Shown here piece by piece: positions 13,463-26,800 of a stretch of DNA of 64,000 nt (positions within the stretch are counted from its first letter, which is position 1; every line of letters starts with the position of its first letter). Source of the stretch: Pyrenopolyporus hunteri (lineage: Eukaryota > Ascomycota > Sordariomycetes > Xylariales > Hypoxylaceae); assembly GCA_902806595.1 (NCBI GenBank), contig CADCXC010000038.1, positions 620,001 through 684,000 on the forward strand, in the 5' to 3' direction. The notes under the pieces are model-generated. The model was not told the origin of the DNA, searched no databases, and worked only from the letters and a program-made list of their open reading frames with translations. Made by a program: the position numbers and the translations under genes.

Positions 13463-16126
13463 ATGTCTAAGGCGAAGCAGGCAGGCCAGACCTTGGCGAA
13501 GGTCCTAGGTATCAAACTCGAAGACCCGGATATAGACAACGTAACCAGAGGAGAGTCGGTTTTTTCGACGAACACCGCGGACAGTTTCGTCGAGCAGCAG
13601 CCCACAAGCGCAGAATGGCTCGCGGACATCACACCGTCGGGGCGGGAGATAATTAACTATTTCAAGTCCTTATTCCCTTTTCTGTCTTGGATCCGATTTT
13701 ACAATCTACAATGGTTCATTGGGGATCTTGTCGCAGGTAATTCCCCTCTCCCATTCAACGGCCTGTCTATAGGAAGGAAGATATAGCTAATCCCGTTTAA
13801 GGTATAACCATTGGTGCAGTCGTTGTGCCGCAGGGGATGGCCTACGCCAAGTTGGCTAACCTCCCGGTGGAGTTTGGTCTATATTCGTCATTTATGGGTG
13901 TGTTAATTTACTGGTTCTTCGCAACATCCAAAGATATCACTATAGGGGTAAGCAGAAGTAAAGCCATGCATGAAAGGAGGACCTCTCGCTAATACGCCGA
14001 AGCCCGTCGCTGTCGTATCAACCGTCACAGGTAGCGTAGTTGCCAACGCCACAAAAGAGCTTCCACAGTACGCAGAGACGCCTTGGGTCATTGCGAGTGC
14101 GCTTGCTCTCATATCGGGCGCTATCGTGCTTTTTATCGGACTGATCCGGTGCGGATGGATCGTGGAGCTGATACCCCTGGTGTCACTCGCCGCCTTCATG
14201 ACCGGGTCCGCCATCAACATCGCGGCAGGGCAGGTCCCTACGCTGATGGGGATCACCGGCTTCTCGACGAGGGATTCGACATACCTGGTCATCATCAACA
14301 CTCTGAAGAACCTGGGCAAAACGGATCTGAACGCAGCCATGGGCTTGACCGCGCTCACAATGCTCTACTTGATCCGGTTCTCCTGTGCCTGGGCGGCCAA
14401 GAAATTCCCGAACCACCACAAGCTATTCTTCTTCCTTTCGACGCTGAGAGCGGTGTTTGTCATCCTGTTATACACCATGATTAGTTGGCTTGTTAATATG
14501 AACCGGCGCAAAAACCCCGCCTTCGCGATCCTCAAGGACGTCCCTCGAGGTAGGCGTCTCGCTCTATTCCCATTTTGAAGCTCGCTGCTTATGCTTGTTA
14601 GGTTTCCAACATGCCGCCGTTCCAACTATCAACTCCGAGATAATCAGCTCGTTTATCGGTGAGCTGCCCGCCACCGTCATCGTCCTACTTATCGAACATA
14701 TCGCTATCTCGAAATCATTCGGCCGCGTCAACAATTACACGATCAACCCATCTCAGGAGATGGTTGCTATAGGCGTTACTAATGTCCTGGCCCCCTTCCT
14801 CGGAGGGTACCCGTCGACGGGCTCTTTTAGTCGTACTGCCATCAAGTCGAAGGCGGGCGTGCGAACCCCCTTCGCCGGCGTCATCACGGCCGCTGTGGTG
14901 CTCTTGGCGATCTACGCTCTTACCGCCGTTTTCTATTATATCCCCTCGGCATCCCTCGCTGCAGTCATAATCCATGCCGTCGGAGACCTGATTACGCCAC
15001 CGAACACGCTCTACAAGTTTTGGAGGATATCACCGCTCGAAGTCATTATTTTCTTCGTCGGTGTCTTCGTTACGATTTTCTCGAATATCGAGAACGGGAT
15101 CTACGCAACTATCTGCATCTCGTTCGCCGTCTTCATTTTCCGCGTCCTAAAGTCGCGTGGTAGGTTCCTGGGTAGGGTTCAGGTGCACTCCGTGCTCGGC
15201 GACCACCTCATCGGCAACGACAGCAACCCGATGGGCGAATACGGAACCTTTGACGTCTCCGACTCTAGCCTGTCGCCCCCACGCGCAACGTTTTCCTCCC
15301 AATCGACCACGGCGACGGCTCCAACCCGGAAGTCGAGATCACCAGCCCCTATCCCGGTATCTTCATCTACCGCTTCTCCGAGGGATTTAACTACCCTAGC
15401 GCGAGTCACACTCTAGACTATCTCACAAGCTACATCTTCGCCAATACGCGTCGTACTAAAACGGACACCTATGCGCGCCTGGGCGACCGTCCGTGGAACG
15501 ATCCGGGTCCGAAGAAGGGTCAGCGCGAGAACACCGAACTGCCGACGTTGAAGGCTGTGATACTCGACTTTAGTTCGGTGAACAACGTCGACGTAACGTC
15601 GGTACAGCAACTCATTGACGTGCGCAATCAGCTAGACAGGTACACGGCGCCGGACGTGGTAGACTTCCACTTTGCCTGCATTAACAACAGGTGGACGAAG
15701 AGGGGTCTCGTCTCTGCCGGCTTCGGCTACCCGACCCCGCGCCCGGACGGCCTGCACTCGCGGTGGAAGTCCATCTTCAGCGTCGCCGAGATCGGTGGCT
15801 CGGATTCCGCCGCCGCCGCCGCAGAGCAGGAGGCCAACGAAAAGGAGACGCAGCTGCGGCCCGCGCTGAGCAAATCGGATTCGATCGACCCGTCTCAGGG
15901 CACTCCCGGGCCCAGCACTGCTTCTAGTATAACGCAGTCGGTTCTGAAGAGTAAGGCGCCCGAGCTAGCCAAGAACGGCGAGGCGAGAAGGGTCGCGGTG
16001 CACGGGCTCAATCGCCCGCTGTTCCACATCGACTTAACGAGCGCGCTGCAGAGCGCCATCGCGAACGTGCGCGCGAGGGAGGAAATCGAGGCCGCTGGTG
16101 GGCCGGACATCGGCGTTACGGTTTGA
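13463..16126 (+). CDS. SulP-family sulfate permease with C-terminal STAS domain, frameshifted
   Basis: Sulfate permease of the plasma membrane (cys-14/SUL1-2 type), bringing in sulfate for assimilation. Four exons: 13463-13736, 13802-13947, 14003-14549 and 14602-16126, with introns of 65, 55 and 52 nt. Signature blocks are VVVPQGMAYAKLANLPVEFGL, GLYSS, NVLAPFLGGYPSTGSFSR and, in the STAS domain, LDFSSVNNVDVTSVQQLID. After codons for GTFDVSDSSLSPP the conserved sequence continues in another frame (NVFLPIDHGDGSNPEV), so one base appears to be missing near the C5 run at 15276-15280. As read, translation stops at about residue 593, losing the whole STAS region. The intact frame would give about 830 residues. 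An in-frame alternative is a 74-nt intron (15272-15345), but it would remove a conserved block. Either a sequencing error or a recent loss of function. Confidence 0.85.
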
Positions 16127-18097
16127 GGCTTGCATTTGCTAGTCATGTTTTTCGCACGCATTCATACAGAGCTAATTGGATCCGGCACGATTGCAATCTA
16201 TAAGCGGGGAAATTAGGGATGGTTTTGGCTTACAGCGGCCAGTTTTTTCAGGAACGGGAGGAAATTAGGAAATTAGCATCATCGCATATATAGGTATAGA
16301 TCATCGCCGACTTCTAACTTGGGAGTCGGCCGCCGGTTGGGGACTACGGTCGTGTCGAGAGGTAATTGCATAGGTACATACATACAGGAGAGACGAAGCA
16401 TGAGGCGGATAGCGTTAGAAATACCCCGAATAGCATACATAAGGCAGAGGTAGGCCACGAGAATAATCATGAATAGATGTCTATATGAAACGGCTCATTT
16501 ACGGATAACTTTCTAGGTAGGTAATTTATATATGCCTAGGTATATACATACGACTTAAATCCAAGTATATTCCCATATATATCTTCTGACACACTCGAGT
16601 TTCTGACGTGACCGTCCGATGTTCCCCTCGCTGCGCGCGATGTTGCGCTCGCTTCCAGCGGGAATTACAGTAGGGCTGGCTGCGCTGCAGGTTGGGCACC
16701 CACCGTCACCGTTCCATTCGCCGCGGCCGCTGCAAAATCGCGGCGTCTATGCCTACCGATATACTTCGTACCCCCGAGGAATCGGATTAAAAAAAAGAAA
16801 ACTACCCGTCTATTAATTCGACTCAACACGATCTGACACGCAGCGCCAGCCCGTAATGTCATTAGGGTTAGGGCCTCGGAGCGCGTTTCACCATATCTAA
16901 CGTCTACCAAGATAGATCTGACGTTTTAGCCTCTCAAGCTCCTGCGCAATGCCCCAGCTCATCTTCATGTTTAAATTAGTCAAGGTACCTGTGTGCCATC
17001 GTTGACCCTTCGATCGGCGGCGGCGTGTGCGAATACTGGATGGTGGAGGGAAATGATATCTTACGAGATTAGCGATGAAAGATGAAACGAAAGATGGGAC
17101 GAAATAAAAAAGTGAGATGTGATAGGAGGGAAAATAGGTAGGTAGGTAGGTAATTACGCGCGCGTGCGTGGCGCGAGAAAGAGAGGGGAGGGGAGGGGAG
17201 GAGAGAAAGAGGCTGCGCAACATCTCGGAGGACGCCGCAGTCGGCTGGCCGGCCGGTTATGCAGGCCCGGGGCCGGATTTTGGGGCGGCGGTAAGATTAT
17301 AGGGTTGGTCTTATAACGGCCTAGGTCCCTAAACCACCGCTAGAGTAATAGGTGCCCTTGTAACGGGAGCCTTGCGATGAGGGAAGTGTATATTGAGTTA
17401 GCATACTCGTAGAGAAGTAGAGACCTGGTAAGGTTGGTCAATTCGCATCGGTGAGTTTGGGGGAAAGGTGGCGGGAAAGGGAACGAAGATGGGGGAGGAG
17501 GAAGGGGAAGAGAGCGCATTGCAGAGGCAGCCTAGCTCCCTAGGTAACTAGCAGTACCTTTCCTGACCCAGTTCGTTCACGAAGAGAAAAGCTTGGGAGA
17601 ATGGTATGCCTATGCCTATGACCGAATCCAAAACGTATGCTTCGAACAAATACTCTAGGTATTTAGGTAGCTAGCCCTACTTGCTATCCATGTTTCTGTC
17701 CGTCTGTTTGTACGTCTACAATGTTGATCGCGAGAATTGCCCCGTCTATCAAGGAGTAATTTTACACTGTAACATACACGACCTCCGCAGAAAATAGAAG
17801 AGTTGTGAAAACAAAAAGGAAAAAAAATGCCGCCGGACCGCTATCAAAGCTTCTGTTCGGGGCGATGGGGCAAAGAGGGTGAATAGAAGCGAAGACAAGA
17901 TGTAAACCCCCTTCCTGAGGAGGTTGACCAAGACCTTATAGCACACCGATATACCAATGTGATCCCGATAACGAGAAGCCCAGCTCGTAGATAGATGGAA
18001 GCCCTGACCTAGCTGGCTGCCCATCGTCCGGGGACGCCATCAACGTCTATACATCCTCGTAGCAAAATATAAATATAAAAACGAAGGAAATAACCGT
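16127..18097. other. Intergenic region after sulfate permease
   Basis: Convergent 3' flanks of the permease (plus) and the SWIM gene (minus). It holds a TAGG tetranucleotide run at 17135-17152, purine-rich low-complexity sequence near 17180-17215 and CCTAGG-type runs near 16513-16545. No gene is supported. Confidence 0.5.
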
Positions 18098-19504
18098 TCA
18101 CTTAGCTCTCTTAGCCCTCCTATCCTGCCCTTGGCTTTGCCCCGTCCTCTTCGCACCGCTTCCCGCACTACTTCCCCCCGCCGTCGCTGTCATCCAGCGC
18201 GCACCAAGGTGCGACGTCAGCGCGGCCAAGCGCGCCGTATACGACGCCGGGGCGCCTTGCTCCGTGACTTTCTTCTGGATGGCTACTAGATCGTCGAGCC
18301 AAGGGCGCAGGACCTCGGGTGGGATAGACGACAGGATGTCCAGGGCGAAGTTGAAATCCTGGCTCCCGATAAGTCGATGGAACAGGTTGCGCTCGTCTGG
18401 CGGCAGCGACGCGGGCCCGATGTCTCGATCGCTGAGATCCACCACGCGTTGCAGGATATGCGTGGCAGCGCGCGCGGCGGCGCGCAGTTCGCGGTTGTCG
18501 AGGGGCCGGTCCGTGGTGTGGATCACGGCGTGGATGTGCTGCGTGACTTGGACGAGGTGCGCGGCGCACCACTTGACGTCTTTAGGACGCTCCTGTTGGT
18601 CCTGTTGCGCCGGATAGTCGTCGTTGGCCACGTTGTCCGCGTACCGCTGTAGCCCATCGAGCGCGGCGTCGGCGCGGTGCAGTAGGTCGCGGAGACGCAG
18701 GCGATTGCCGTGGATGTCGTCGGCGCGCATGGAGGCGAGGAAGTAGTGGAAGAAATCGTCGTTGCGCAGCAGCATGCGGAAGACAGTCTGCTCGAGGTCG
18801 CCGCGCTTGATGGCCCGCCGGCCCTTGCGCGGGTTGTCGAACAGGTCCGGCCGGTACTCGTCGGCCGGCACGTCGTTGAGCGCCGCCAGGAGCTCCCTGG
18901 TCTCCCGCACCCGCCGTGGGTTCGGGTCCGGGGATTGCCCCACCACGTCGCAGTGCAGGCTGTCCGCCAGCATGTCTAGGTGGAAGTCTGATACAGCCGA
19001 GTACGGGTTGCCAAGCTCGGCTGGGTACCCGTGTCGTGTGAGGGCGAGGGGACCGCGCTGCGGGTCGAGCGCTTGGCTGGCGATTTTGTCGAAGAGCCAG
19101 AGGATGTGGCGGCAGGGAGACTCGCCGCGCTCGCCGTTTTCGCAGGTACAGCTTGGTATGCCGAAGCCGCTCTGCTCTGTTCCTGTCCGGACGGTATACT
19201 CGATAGGCTCTGTTATTAGGAAGAGACAGCGCTGGTCCCCGGCTTGACAGCCGCGCAGCACGAACTGCGGCGGGACTTCTACGGCCCTAGTGACGCTATC
19301 CCGCGTCTCTTCGTCGAGGAGGTCCAGCGAATACTTGAGGTTGGACGGAGAGACCATGAAGCCGTCGTCGTCGATGTCGAAATCCAGTTCGACGTCTGAC
19401 TCGGAGCCCGAGTCTTCCTCTCGCTGCCTCCGGCTCTGAAGACGAGTTACGGGCGGCATGCTTCCGAGTGAAAGCTTCCTGAAACGTTCCGTTGGAGGGG
19501 ACAT
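18098..19504 (-). CDS. SWIM-type zinc-finger protein, function unknown
   Basis: Single-exon gene of 468 residues, ATG at 19504 and TGA at 18098-18100. The clear motif is a SWIM zinc finger with Cys119, Cys121, Cys131 and His133 (CTC, nine residues, then CRH), in the setting IPSCTCENGERGESPCRH. SWIM modules bind zinc and occur in transposase-derived, kinase (MEKK1) and ubiquitin-ligase proteins. The N terminus is acidic (about 30-50, rich in D/E/S); the C terminus is basic and ends in KRAK, consistent with nuclear location. The middle (about 225-440) is predicted helical and has no name I can give. An internal Met at residue 16 is an alternative start. GC-rich codon use fits the rest of the window's genes. 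Function is not assigned. Confidence 0.8.
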   Translation of the reverse strand: MSPPTERFRKLSLGSMPPVTRLQSRRQREEDSGSESDVELDFDIDDDGFMVSPSNLKYSLDLLDEETRDSVTRAVEVPPQFVLRGCQAGDQRCLFLITEPIEYTVRTGTEQSGFGIPSCTCENGERGESPCRHILWLFDKIASQALDPQRGPLALTRHGYPAELGNPYSAVSDFHLDMLADSLHCDVVGQSPDPNPRRVRETRELLAALNDVPADEYRPDLFDNPRKGRRAIKRGDLEQTVFRMLLRNDDFFHYFLASMRADDIHGNRLRLRDLLHRADAALDGLQRYADNVANDDYPAQQDQQERPKDVKWCAAHLVQVTQHIHAVIHTTDRPLDNRELRAAARAATHILQRVVDLSDRDIGPASLPPDERNLFHRLIGSQDFNFALDILSSIPPEVLRPWLDDLVAIQKKVTEQGAPASYTARLAALTSHLGARWMTATAGGSSAGSGAKRTGQSQGQDRRAKRAK

Positions 19505-22082
19505 AAGTGACTTGGGATGAAACGAGGTTGATACCCGAGTGATGGATCTCTACACATACCGGAAAGCTACCGTATGGTTATATAGAAACATCGTCGTAGA
19601 TCCATGTGGACAGGCAGACAGAGGGGGGAATTCCCAAACTTCCGGGCACGATGGCAGAGGCGGCCAAGTATCGAGGCCATCCGGTCCACGTTGGTCCAAA
19701 GTCGGCCATACTTTACCTATTCGGTCTGAGTTACAAACAAATTAGTAGGGGCTAAGGAGGCGTGGGGGAAGAAACATCAAGCAAAGGTATCAATCAGAAT
19801 GGATAGGGAAGCACCTCAAATGTGCAGATAGCATCTAGAAAGGGTAATCACAGGACCCAAGGGGACGGGTAGGACTGGCGATGCCGAGTCGAGCCTCACA
19901 AGACCCGACTTGCTGCTAAAGAGGATGAGAACATGGACCGTCTGAGGTTGTCGTTGCGAGATAGCCCAGTACCGTAGAGGGAAATGGAGCATGCCAGCCA
20001 CAAGGTGGCGACCAGGGGTTATGATTGGCGGTCCAGCCGATCGGGGGGTCTTCAGCGCGGTATTTTACCAATTTTCACCGATTTTTACCAGCCGCGACCC
20101 CTTTACTCCCTTTCTGCCTTGGGGGAGGGAGGGATAGTATCACGGAACCAGTAGTCGTGGACTGGCATATAAAAGCACGGCCAGGACCCTCTATGCGGCC
20201 GCCGCTCATATGAGAGGTTCGTCGCGTCGATGGGCCTCGAATTGGGCCCCAAAGCCTCCGTACTAGGTCGCCTCTTGGCGCGACCGCCTCATTCGTTTCC
20301 GGCGAAGAAGGCCGGCCAATTCAGGCGGCCAGCGAGGCTTCTCACTATTTCACTCACACATCTCTAGCGTTGATGACTTCGAGAAGGGTAAAAAAGGGAA
20401 ATTGAGGACTCCTACAAAGAAGAGTAGTCACCACGCGACCTACGATTTTTACGTCGGTCGAACTCTCGAAGTCCTCTCGGTCTTGCGCATCGCGTCAGGG
20501 ATTAGTGGACTTCCCCGAACTACCCCGGACCCTCGCATTACCTATTCTGGCATCGTATTCACGAGCCGGGAGAATAGCCGACACCCCTCGGCTCTGAAAT
20601 ATCGCGACCTCGACTTCGGACCGACGATTCTTAGACGTGGCCTTCGCTGTATAGCCTCGAAGAGAACGCCGGTCTCGTTGCGATGGTGCGTGAGAATGAG
20701 ACACCCGCTGCGGACGGACAGACGAATAGACAGACAGACCGACAGGCGCCAGCGGGGATGCTAAAGCCCTGGCTACGATCTCGGTGGAATGGAGATACAT
20801 ACATACCTACCTACATATACCACTTTGCCCTGCCTCCCCCGAAGTCTTCGAACTCCGATCCTATTGGACACCCGGTATCATTAGCATCATCCGCCTCTTC
20901 TAGAAAGGGGGCCTATATCTACTCGGTAGTGTTTTTATAGGACGATGCTACTAGGATACTCGTCTGCTGCGCCGCTTTGGTATGCTCCCCGATCCCTTCG
21001 ATGGTTTGCCACTTGACCAGCTCTGGTCATAGGCATACGGTTGTCGAGTTGCCAATGGAATCCCCTAGACGTAGGGTTCCAGAATCACTCTTCCACGTTC
21101 CCTTGCTATAACGGCGGATAGCCGGCGCTGGTGGATTATTCTTAGGTTGAGGCGGCCGCGTTCAGTTTACCCGCCCTGTCGGATCTCTTCCTGGGCATGA
21201 AATCTCGGTTCAGAGCGTCCTTCACTCCTCTGACGTCTCACCCCGTACGTGGCGGAGCACCAGGTGAACACTCCCCTGGCCTTGATACAGCTATTCGAGT
21301 GGTTCGAAGCACATGAGCTGCTTTTGGTAAGAACTAATTGGTTACCGAATCATTGGGATAAAGCTGGTGAAACCTATTCACGTAGCTGTGAAAACCTAGA
21401 TGCCCCTATCGCAGGAAGCCCGACGTAGGGTAGGGTTGCTACATTCATTCAGGAATCTGCCTGTCAGCTGGGCCGGGATGAGATGGCCATCGTACTAGAC
21501 TAGTAGCCCTCCATCCGTGGACATAGCCACCCGACGATGAATTGCGGCGTTAAGCAGGAGAGTATGTGGTAGCTAGCTCGCCGGCGATGAGTTCGATTAG
21601 AGGCTACTACCTTTACGGAGATGAGGAAAGCGTCAATGTAGTCTGTAAACAGACGTTGCACGGGCGACGCAACTTAACTAAGGAGAGCACGGTCAAACCC
21701 TGTGGTTCTTAGGGCTGCTGAAGGGCAACCCGGCGACCCCAACCCCATTACGACCGCCCAACTAAGAATACTAAAATGGCGGCGCTGAAGCCTAAGCGAC
21801 TGAGATCTGCTCACTGGATTGGTTCCTTGCTCACTTTTTGCTAGTGTCTCCTAGATACGTCATGTTGTGGTATAAGCCGTATACCCTATGAGAATTGGCT
21901 CTCGAAAGCGTAGATGAAGTATTTCTACGACGATACGCTTGACGTGAATTCACATCAAAATTCATCCGAAGGCGTGGCACCGCCTTACCCTTTGGCATTC
22001 CACCAAAGGAGGACGGACGAGGCCAGTTGCGTCGAAATGCTATCCACTCTCTCCGGTTCCTTCCGACGTCAGCGTCGGGGCC
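19505..22082. other. Intergenic region between SWIM gene and kinase-like gene
   Basis: The stretch contains the SWIM gene's upstream region and the 3' flank of the kinase-like gene. Open frames of 60-120 codons occur but none resembles a protein family, and they overlap on both strands as expected of chance. A short GACA/AGAC-rich tandem lies at about 20727-20742. I see nothing else. Confidence 0.5.
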
Positions 22083-23813
22083 TTAGAAAGCTTCGGCCTG
22101 ATATACTTCCAGGGCGCCTAGGACTTCTTTCAAAGTCGGCCGCTCAAAGTAGTTATCCTTCCACTCCCCCTTCTGACGCTGAGAGCCTCTCATTTCCAGG
22201 TATTTCTCCGCAACGTCGATTTCGGAGGACCAGAAACGCCTCGCAGTTTCTCTAACATCGGCAGCGCTTTGCTCGTTGGCAGCCTTAGCTGTTAGAAGAA
22301 GCCGGCTATTTTGCCTCACAATGAGGCTGCTGAGCGGCTTCCTCCTACCTCTCGTGCATTTGTCTATCAGAGTCCTCATCGCGGGCGGGGTCTTCCTATA
22401 CTCGGGAAACTCAAGATCGGGTTCCCACCGGTACGACTGCCATACCGCCGCCTTCTGAGGGCCGCTGACCCCTTCAAAGATGCACCACAAGACCCTCCCA
22501 AGCATGTAAACCTCGGCAGCCTCTTGCTCTACCTCGCTAAGGGCAATCCACGGTAGGTTGAACCCGTATTCCGGGTTCGTGTATCTCTCGTCCTCCAAAC
22601 TTTCGAATGCGGGGACCAGGTCCTGCAACATCCTCCGGTATTTTTCGCTCACGTGTTCGGGCACATGCTCGTCGGTTGCAATCAGACGGACGTATTCGAT
22701 GGCGTTGACCTCCGGTGCGGCAAACTCGCACCAGACTCCTCTCTGCTCAAAATCGACCATGACGACATCGGATTTCTCCGACAAGACGATATTATCCAGG
22801 CGTAAGTCGGGATAATACGTCCCCGAGCGGCTCTTCAGGTGCTCAAGCGCCTTGGTCAACTGGATCGACCACTTCAGCTGATCGACACGCTCTAGCCGGC
22901 CGTGTGCTCGTAGGACGGGGAGGACATCTCGGAGGGTGCCTTTCGAGTGGTAGAACGTAGTAAAACCCGCAACGGCCCTCTTGGTACCGAAGTTGCACCT
23001 CTTCGTGACGATGTGGATTGGCCGCGTAATGACGTTCTCGTGGGGCTCGATTGTGCAGAGCGTTTTCAGTTCGTGGTAGAGATACTTTGCCCCACTCGTC
23101 AGCGCTTTGAAAATGCAAAGCTGCTCGCCAATTCGGACGAGGCAGACGCTATCATGCAGTATACTGATGACGTGGAGGTCGAAAAAGTCGACTATCTGGG
23201 GGAAAGGGAACCCCGACCCCCAAAGGTGCGACAGTCTTGAGAGCGGGAGAAGCTTTCGTTCTAGATCGTGGTTAAGGCCGACTCTGACTCGGACCTGGTG
23301 CGCGTCGAGCGACATGTTCTCCAAGACTAGACGTGACCCGAAAGGTACGCCCCTATAAAAATTTTCAAAAGCTTCTAGGTCCTCGAACTCGGTTGTAGTC
23401 CAAATCTGGAGGATTCGAGCGATATGTCTTGCGATGGCGAGCCTACGTAGTCGAGCGGAGTCCTTCATGTGGAACGCCTTGTCTAGTTCGAGCTGGTCAC
23501 GGATGAACCGTGGCTGGAGATCGGGGACGAAAGCATCCATGCGTATAGGAGGAATTCGTCGAAGGAAAAGCGGCAGCACATAGTACTGGGTGCCCAAGCC
23601 GGCGCAGCCGTCGACGCGCCATAGAGGGTTCTGGGGTAGGTCAAGGCTGTCTATTCGATTTTTAGGGTTTAAAAACGAAACTTCCCAGGATAGCTCGGCG
23701 CCGTAATTCGCGTCGTAGTAAGTTTCCAAAGATTCGCGGACTCCCGAGGGAGCATAGTCAAAAGCCGCGGTAGGGTGAACGACCTGGCTTATGGCCCTTG
23801 AAGTGAGCTCCAT
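22083..23813 (-). CDS. Protein kinase-like fold protein (fungal orphan)
   Basis: Single-exon protein of 576 residues starting at ATG 23813; the upstream in-frame TTG is not needed. The C-terminal 350 residues carry kinase-fold landmarks: a lysine in CIFKAL (about 236), a helix-C-like Glu in LYHELKTL (about 248), a catalytic-loop-like segment YPDLRLDNIVLS (Asp about 336, Asn about 341) and a metal-binding Asp in VMVDFEQRG (about 354), where DFG is replaced by DFE. A glycine-rich loop is not obvious. The N-terminal 200 residues have no recognised domain. Such proteins occur as expanded, often subtelomeric or accessory families in ascomycetes, related to fungal phosphotransferase/kinase-like groups. 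Whether it is active or a pseudokinase cannot be told from sequence. Substrate and pathway are unknown. Confidence 0.75.
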   Translation of the reverse strand: MELTSRAISQVVHPTAAFDYAPSGVRESLETYYDANYGAELSWEVSFLNPKNRIDSLDLPQNPLWRVDGCAGLGTQYYVLPLFLRRIPPIRMDAFVPDLQPRFIRDQLELDKAFHMKDSARLRRLAIARHIARILQIWTTTEFEDLEAFENFYRGVPFGSRLVLENMSLDAHQVRVRVGLNHDLERKLLPLSRLSHLWGSGFPFPQIVDFFDLHVISILHDSVCLVRIGEQLCIFKALTSGAKYLYHELKTLCTIEPHENVITRPIHIVTKRCNFGTKRAVAGFTTFYHSKGTLRDVLPVLRAHGRLERVDQLKWSIQLTKALEHLKSRSGTYYPDLRLDNIVLSEKSDVVMVDFEQRGVWCEFAAPEVNAIEYVRLIATDEHVPEHVSEKYRRMLQDLVPAFESLEDERYTNPEYGFNLPWIALSEVEQEAAEVYMLGRVLWCIFEGVSGPQKAAVWQSYRWEPDLEFPEYRKTPPAMRTLIDKCTRGRRKPLSSLIVRQNSRLLLTAKAANEQSAADVRETARRFWSSEIDVAEKYLEMRGSQRQKGEWKDNYFERPTLKEVLGALEVYQAEAF

Positions 23814-26800
23814 CTTCAAGTCGATATTCTCTGAGCATTTACGGGAAGTTGTAGTAGTCCCTAGAACTGATTAATGGTGTGTAGGGAGGTAGAAGTTTTG
23901 CTATTGTCGCACAGAAGTAGCAAAACTGGAGAGACTAGAGAGGGGCGTGGAATTGGGGACGCAAAGACCATGCCCGAAAGCTGCCCGAAAGTTCTAGCTG
24001 TGTATTAGAGATAAGCAAAAACAACTCGACACTCTCGAACCGAGCAGCCACATCAGCCATCTCTCTACGATCAGAGCTCAGTTTTCCCCAAACGTAGAGA
24101 CGGGCGTCGAAACTACGATAGCACCTTGGCTGCTACATCGCCCACCCACCTAACGGACGTACTTACATGCTACACTAGGGTCTGATGTAGCGGACGAGCA
24201 GATGACTTAATGCAAGAGACGAGACGCGTGTTAATGGAGACCGGGGAACGAGAAGCGAAGCCGATACTTGGAGATAGTCGCGCCTGTGGCTTTGGAAACG
24301 GCAACCCACAGCTAGGCGCTCCTTTTGGTGGGTTTTTCTTCTTCTTGCCAGGTTCCCTATGCTGTCTTAGGAGCCTACGACGATGCGAATACTCCCCGGG
24401 ATGTCCAATAAAATCCGACTTCGTTGTCCGAATAGTCAGAATGGCGTAAGATGGTCGGAATAGCTGAAAATTGCAGAGGATCTACCGTATACGGTAGCCG
24501 TGAGCATGCCCGCGGCAATTCGTTACAAAGTCAGGTCTTCCCCTTCAAACTCACACCGGGAGTATTGAAACTGCCCGTAATCCAGCTTCCTACTCTTGGG
24601 CATTTGATTGCGCCTAGTTCGGGCGGCTAATAAAAGAGAGCATTAACGTGAATAAAGACTGAATGGGCGGTAGGAGTCGACGATCACGATGCTCTCAATC
24701 CTGGGGCCACTGAGGAAAGAACTTGCACTCACCGGGTCGTCTGACCGGACGCAGCTCTTATCCTTAGCGGTAGTCGGCCCTAAAGTAAAAAAGCAAAAAA
24801 AAAAGCAAATAGGAGATACATATCTGTCGGGCCCATGATTGGTTCGGCGTTCTTGGTTCGGCTCCGCACGCTCAAAAGCTACCTACCTAATACCTATAGG
24901 TTTGCAACCTAAAGGTATCCATTCCATCTGTCTGCCTCAGCTAACACAGTGTTAGCACAGATGGAGTTGCTTTGACCGGTCGAGGCCGCGCTTTCTCGAA
25001 TAAGGGGTTCCACGTTCTTTGGTAATGAGAACCGTGCTTCCTCTTAGAATCTTGAGATTGAGACCAGGCGACCCTGCAAGCTGATACATCCAGTAGCTGT
25101 TGATAAGATCACTCGGTGCCTTTCTTCGGCGACGGTATCCCATTGCGTACGAGGGCGTCGACGAAGGGAGGGAAAGGGGGTAGGTGGAGCGTCGCGCTGA
25201 ATGGTAAAAATTCATCATATTTGAGTGGCTAACACATGAGGCGCAAAGACTAAACTGAGTTATCTTGGGTCGGCGCGTATAAGGAGGCATTGAGGTTTTA
25301 ATCCGTCGACGCTATATCTGCTCGGGGTTGGTGCTGGAAAATGTTGCAGCGTACCTACCTACCTATATAACATTGAGATAATGGCGACGATTATAAGTGA
25401 AGGGCTATTCGGACTGCGTGATCGTGATTGGCGAGGATGTGGATTTCGTAGGGCTGAGATATGGAAGCCTTGGCAACTCTCCCCCTATCAATCGTGTGCT
25501 TGTTTGTGTGTAGGTGGTGGTACCAAATATCCCTCGTTGCCAAGAACTTCGGGGACCGCCATCTAGTTCCCGAAACAACCTACTTGCCTGTCATGTAGGA
25601 CTCTTATCAACGTTATCAACGAGATAACGAATCGTCCCACTAGGGAAATTCGCCGCAACATGGAAGAGAAGGCTTTCCGACTGCGAAATAGCGGGCTTCT
25701 CCTAAAAGCGACTATTATGGCTGTGACGTTCACGCCGTATCCGGACGCCGGGAACTAGATGGCGTAAGAAAGAGCAACTGAATGAATTCTTAGGTGGTAG
25801 GCGACCCCTGCTGGCCCTAAAGGATAGGTCGTTGTCAGTATGGCACGATTGGAAGAGGAGGCCACCTTGGGTATGTAGATAATATAAGAGACAGCGACAA
25901 AGTGATGACCTTTCTCTATTAGGTCGTTCTCCTGCCACCAATGGAGTTAGTAACAATTCCGTTGTAGCTGTAATTGACATGTCATCTGTAATTCATCTGT
26001 AACGCCTCCTATTTCTTGTTTTGACTTCGATCGGAGTAATGAGGGACAAGCGTTCGGGTACGGTACACGCAGTCATCCGACCAGACAGATCCCATTTGCT
26101 TAGGAGAGATGAGTCGTGACACCCACGTGGCGGACACTTTATAAAAATAACATTAAATCCTAAAGCAGGAAGATTTCGAAGGGTGGAGACTTCCAATTCG
26201 GTTTGACATCCCCCGGCCGATGATGTCACTCGGATAAAATGGAGAAAGAGCAGGCATTGAGTGGGTGCCTAACATAGAATCAATCCATGGATGTATACCT
26301 CCCATACGTAGCTGGCGCCCCATTGTACAGTACCATGCAATTAATGTTAGGGTATCGCCTATGTATGTACGTAGGGTACTTAGGTAGGTAGGTAGGTACC
26401 GAGGTATGTGGTTATGAGGGTATGTATATAGTTGAGTTACTCTGGCCATCATTGTGTATTGAAGGTATGACATCATGGCAGAACCCTTAGATCTCACAGT
26501 CAATAAATGGAAAATGTTTGCGACATTCGGCTGATACTGGCGCATCGAGGAAGACAACAGAGTGACACTGAGCCAACGCGGAGGCGGCCCCGTTATCCCT
26601 TCGGCAAAACTCGTAAGGCCTCCATAGGTAACTCACTCACACCACACAAGCACCACAACCATCGCTCCCGCTTCCGGGAGATTCCACTTTTTACCAGGAC
26701 GGATGCAATAATCCCGCGACGAGGGAGTGCATCCCTAAACTAGTAATAGGGCCATCTAAGAAACGTGCGCGCGCACGAGGTAGGAACGGAGATGCGTATG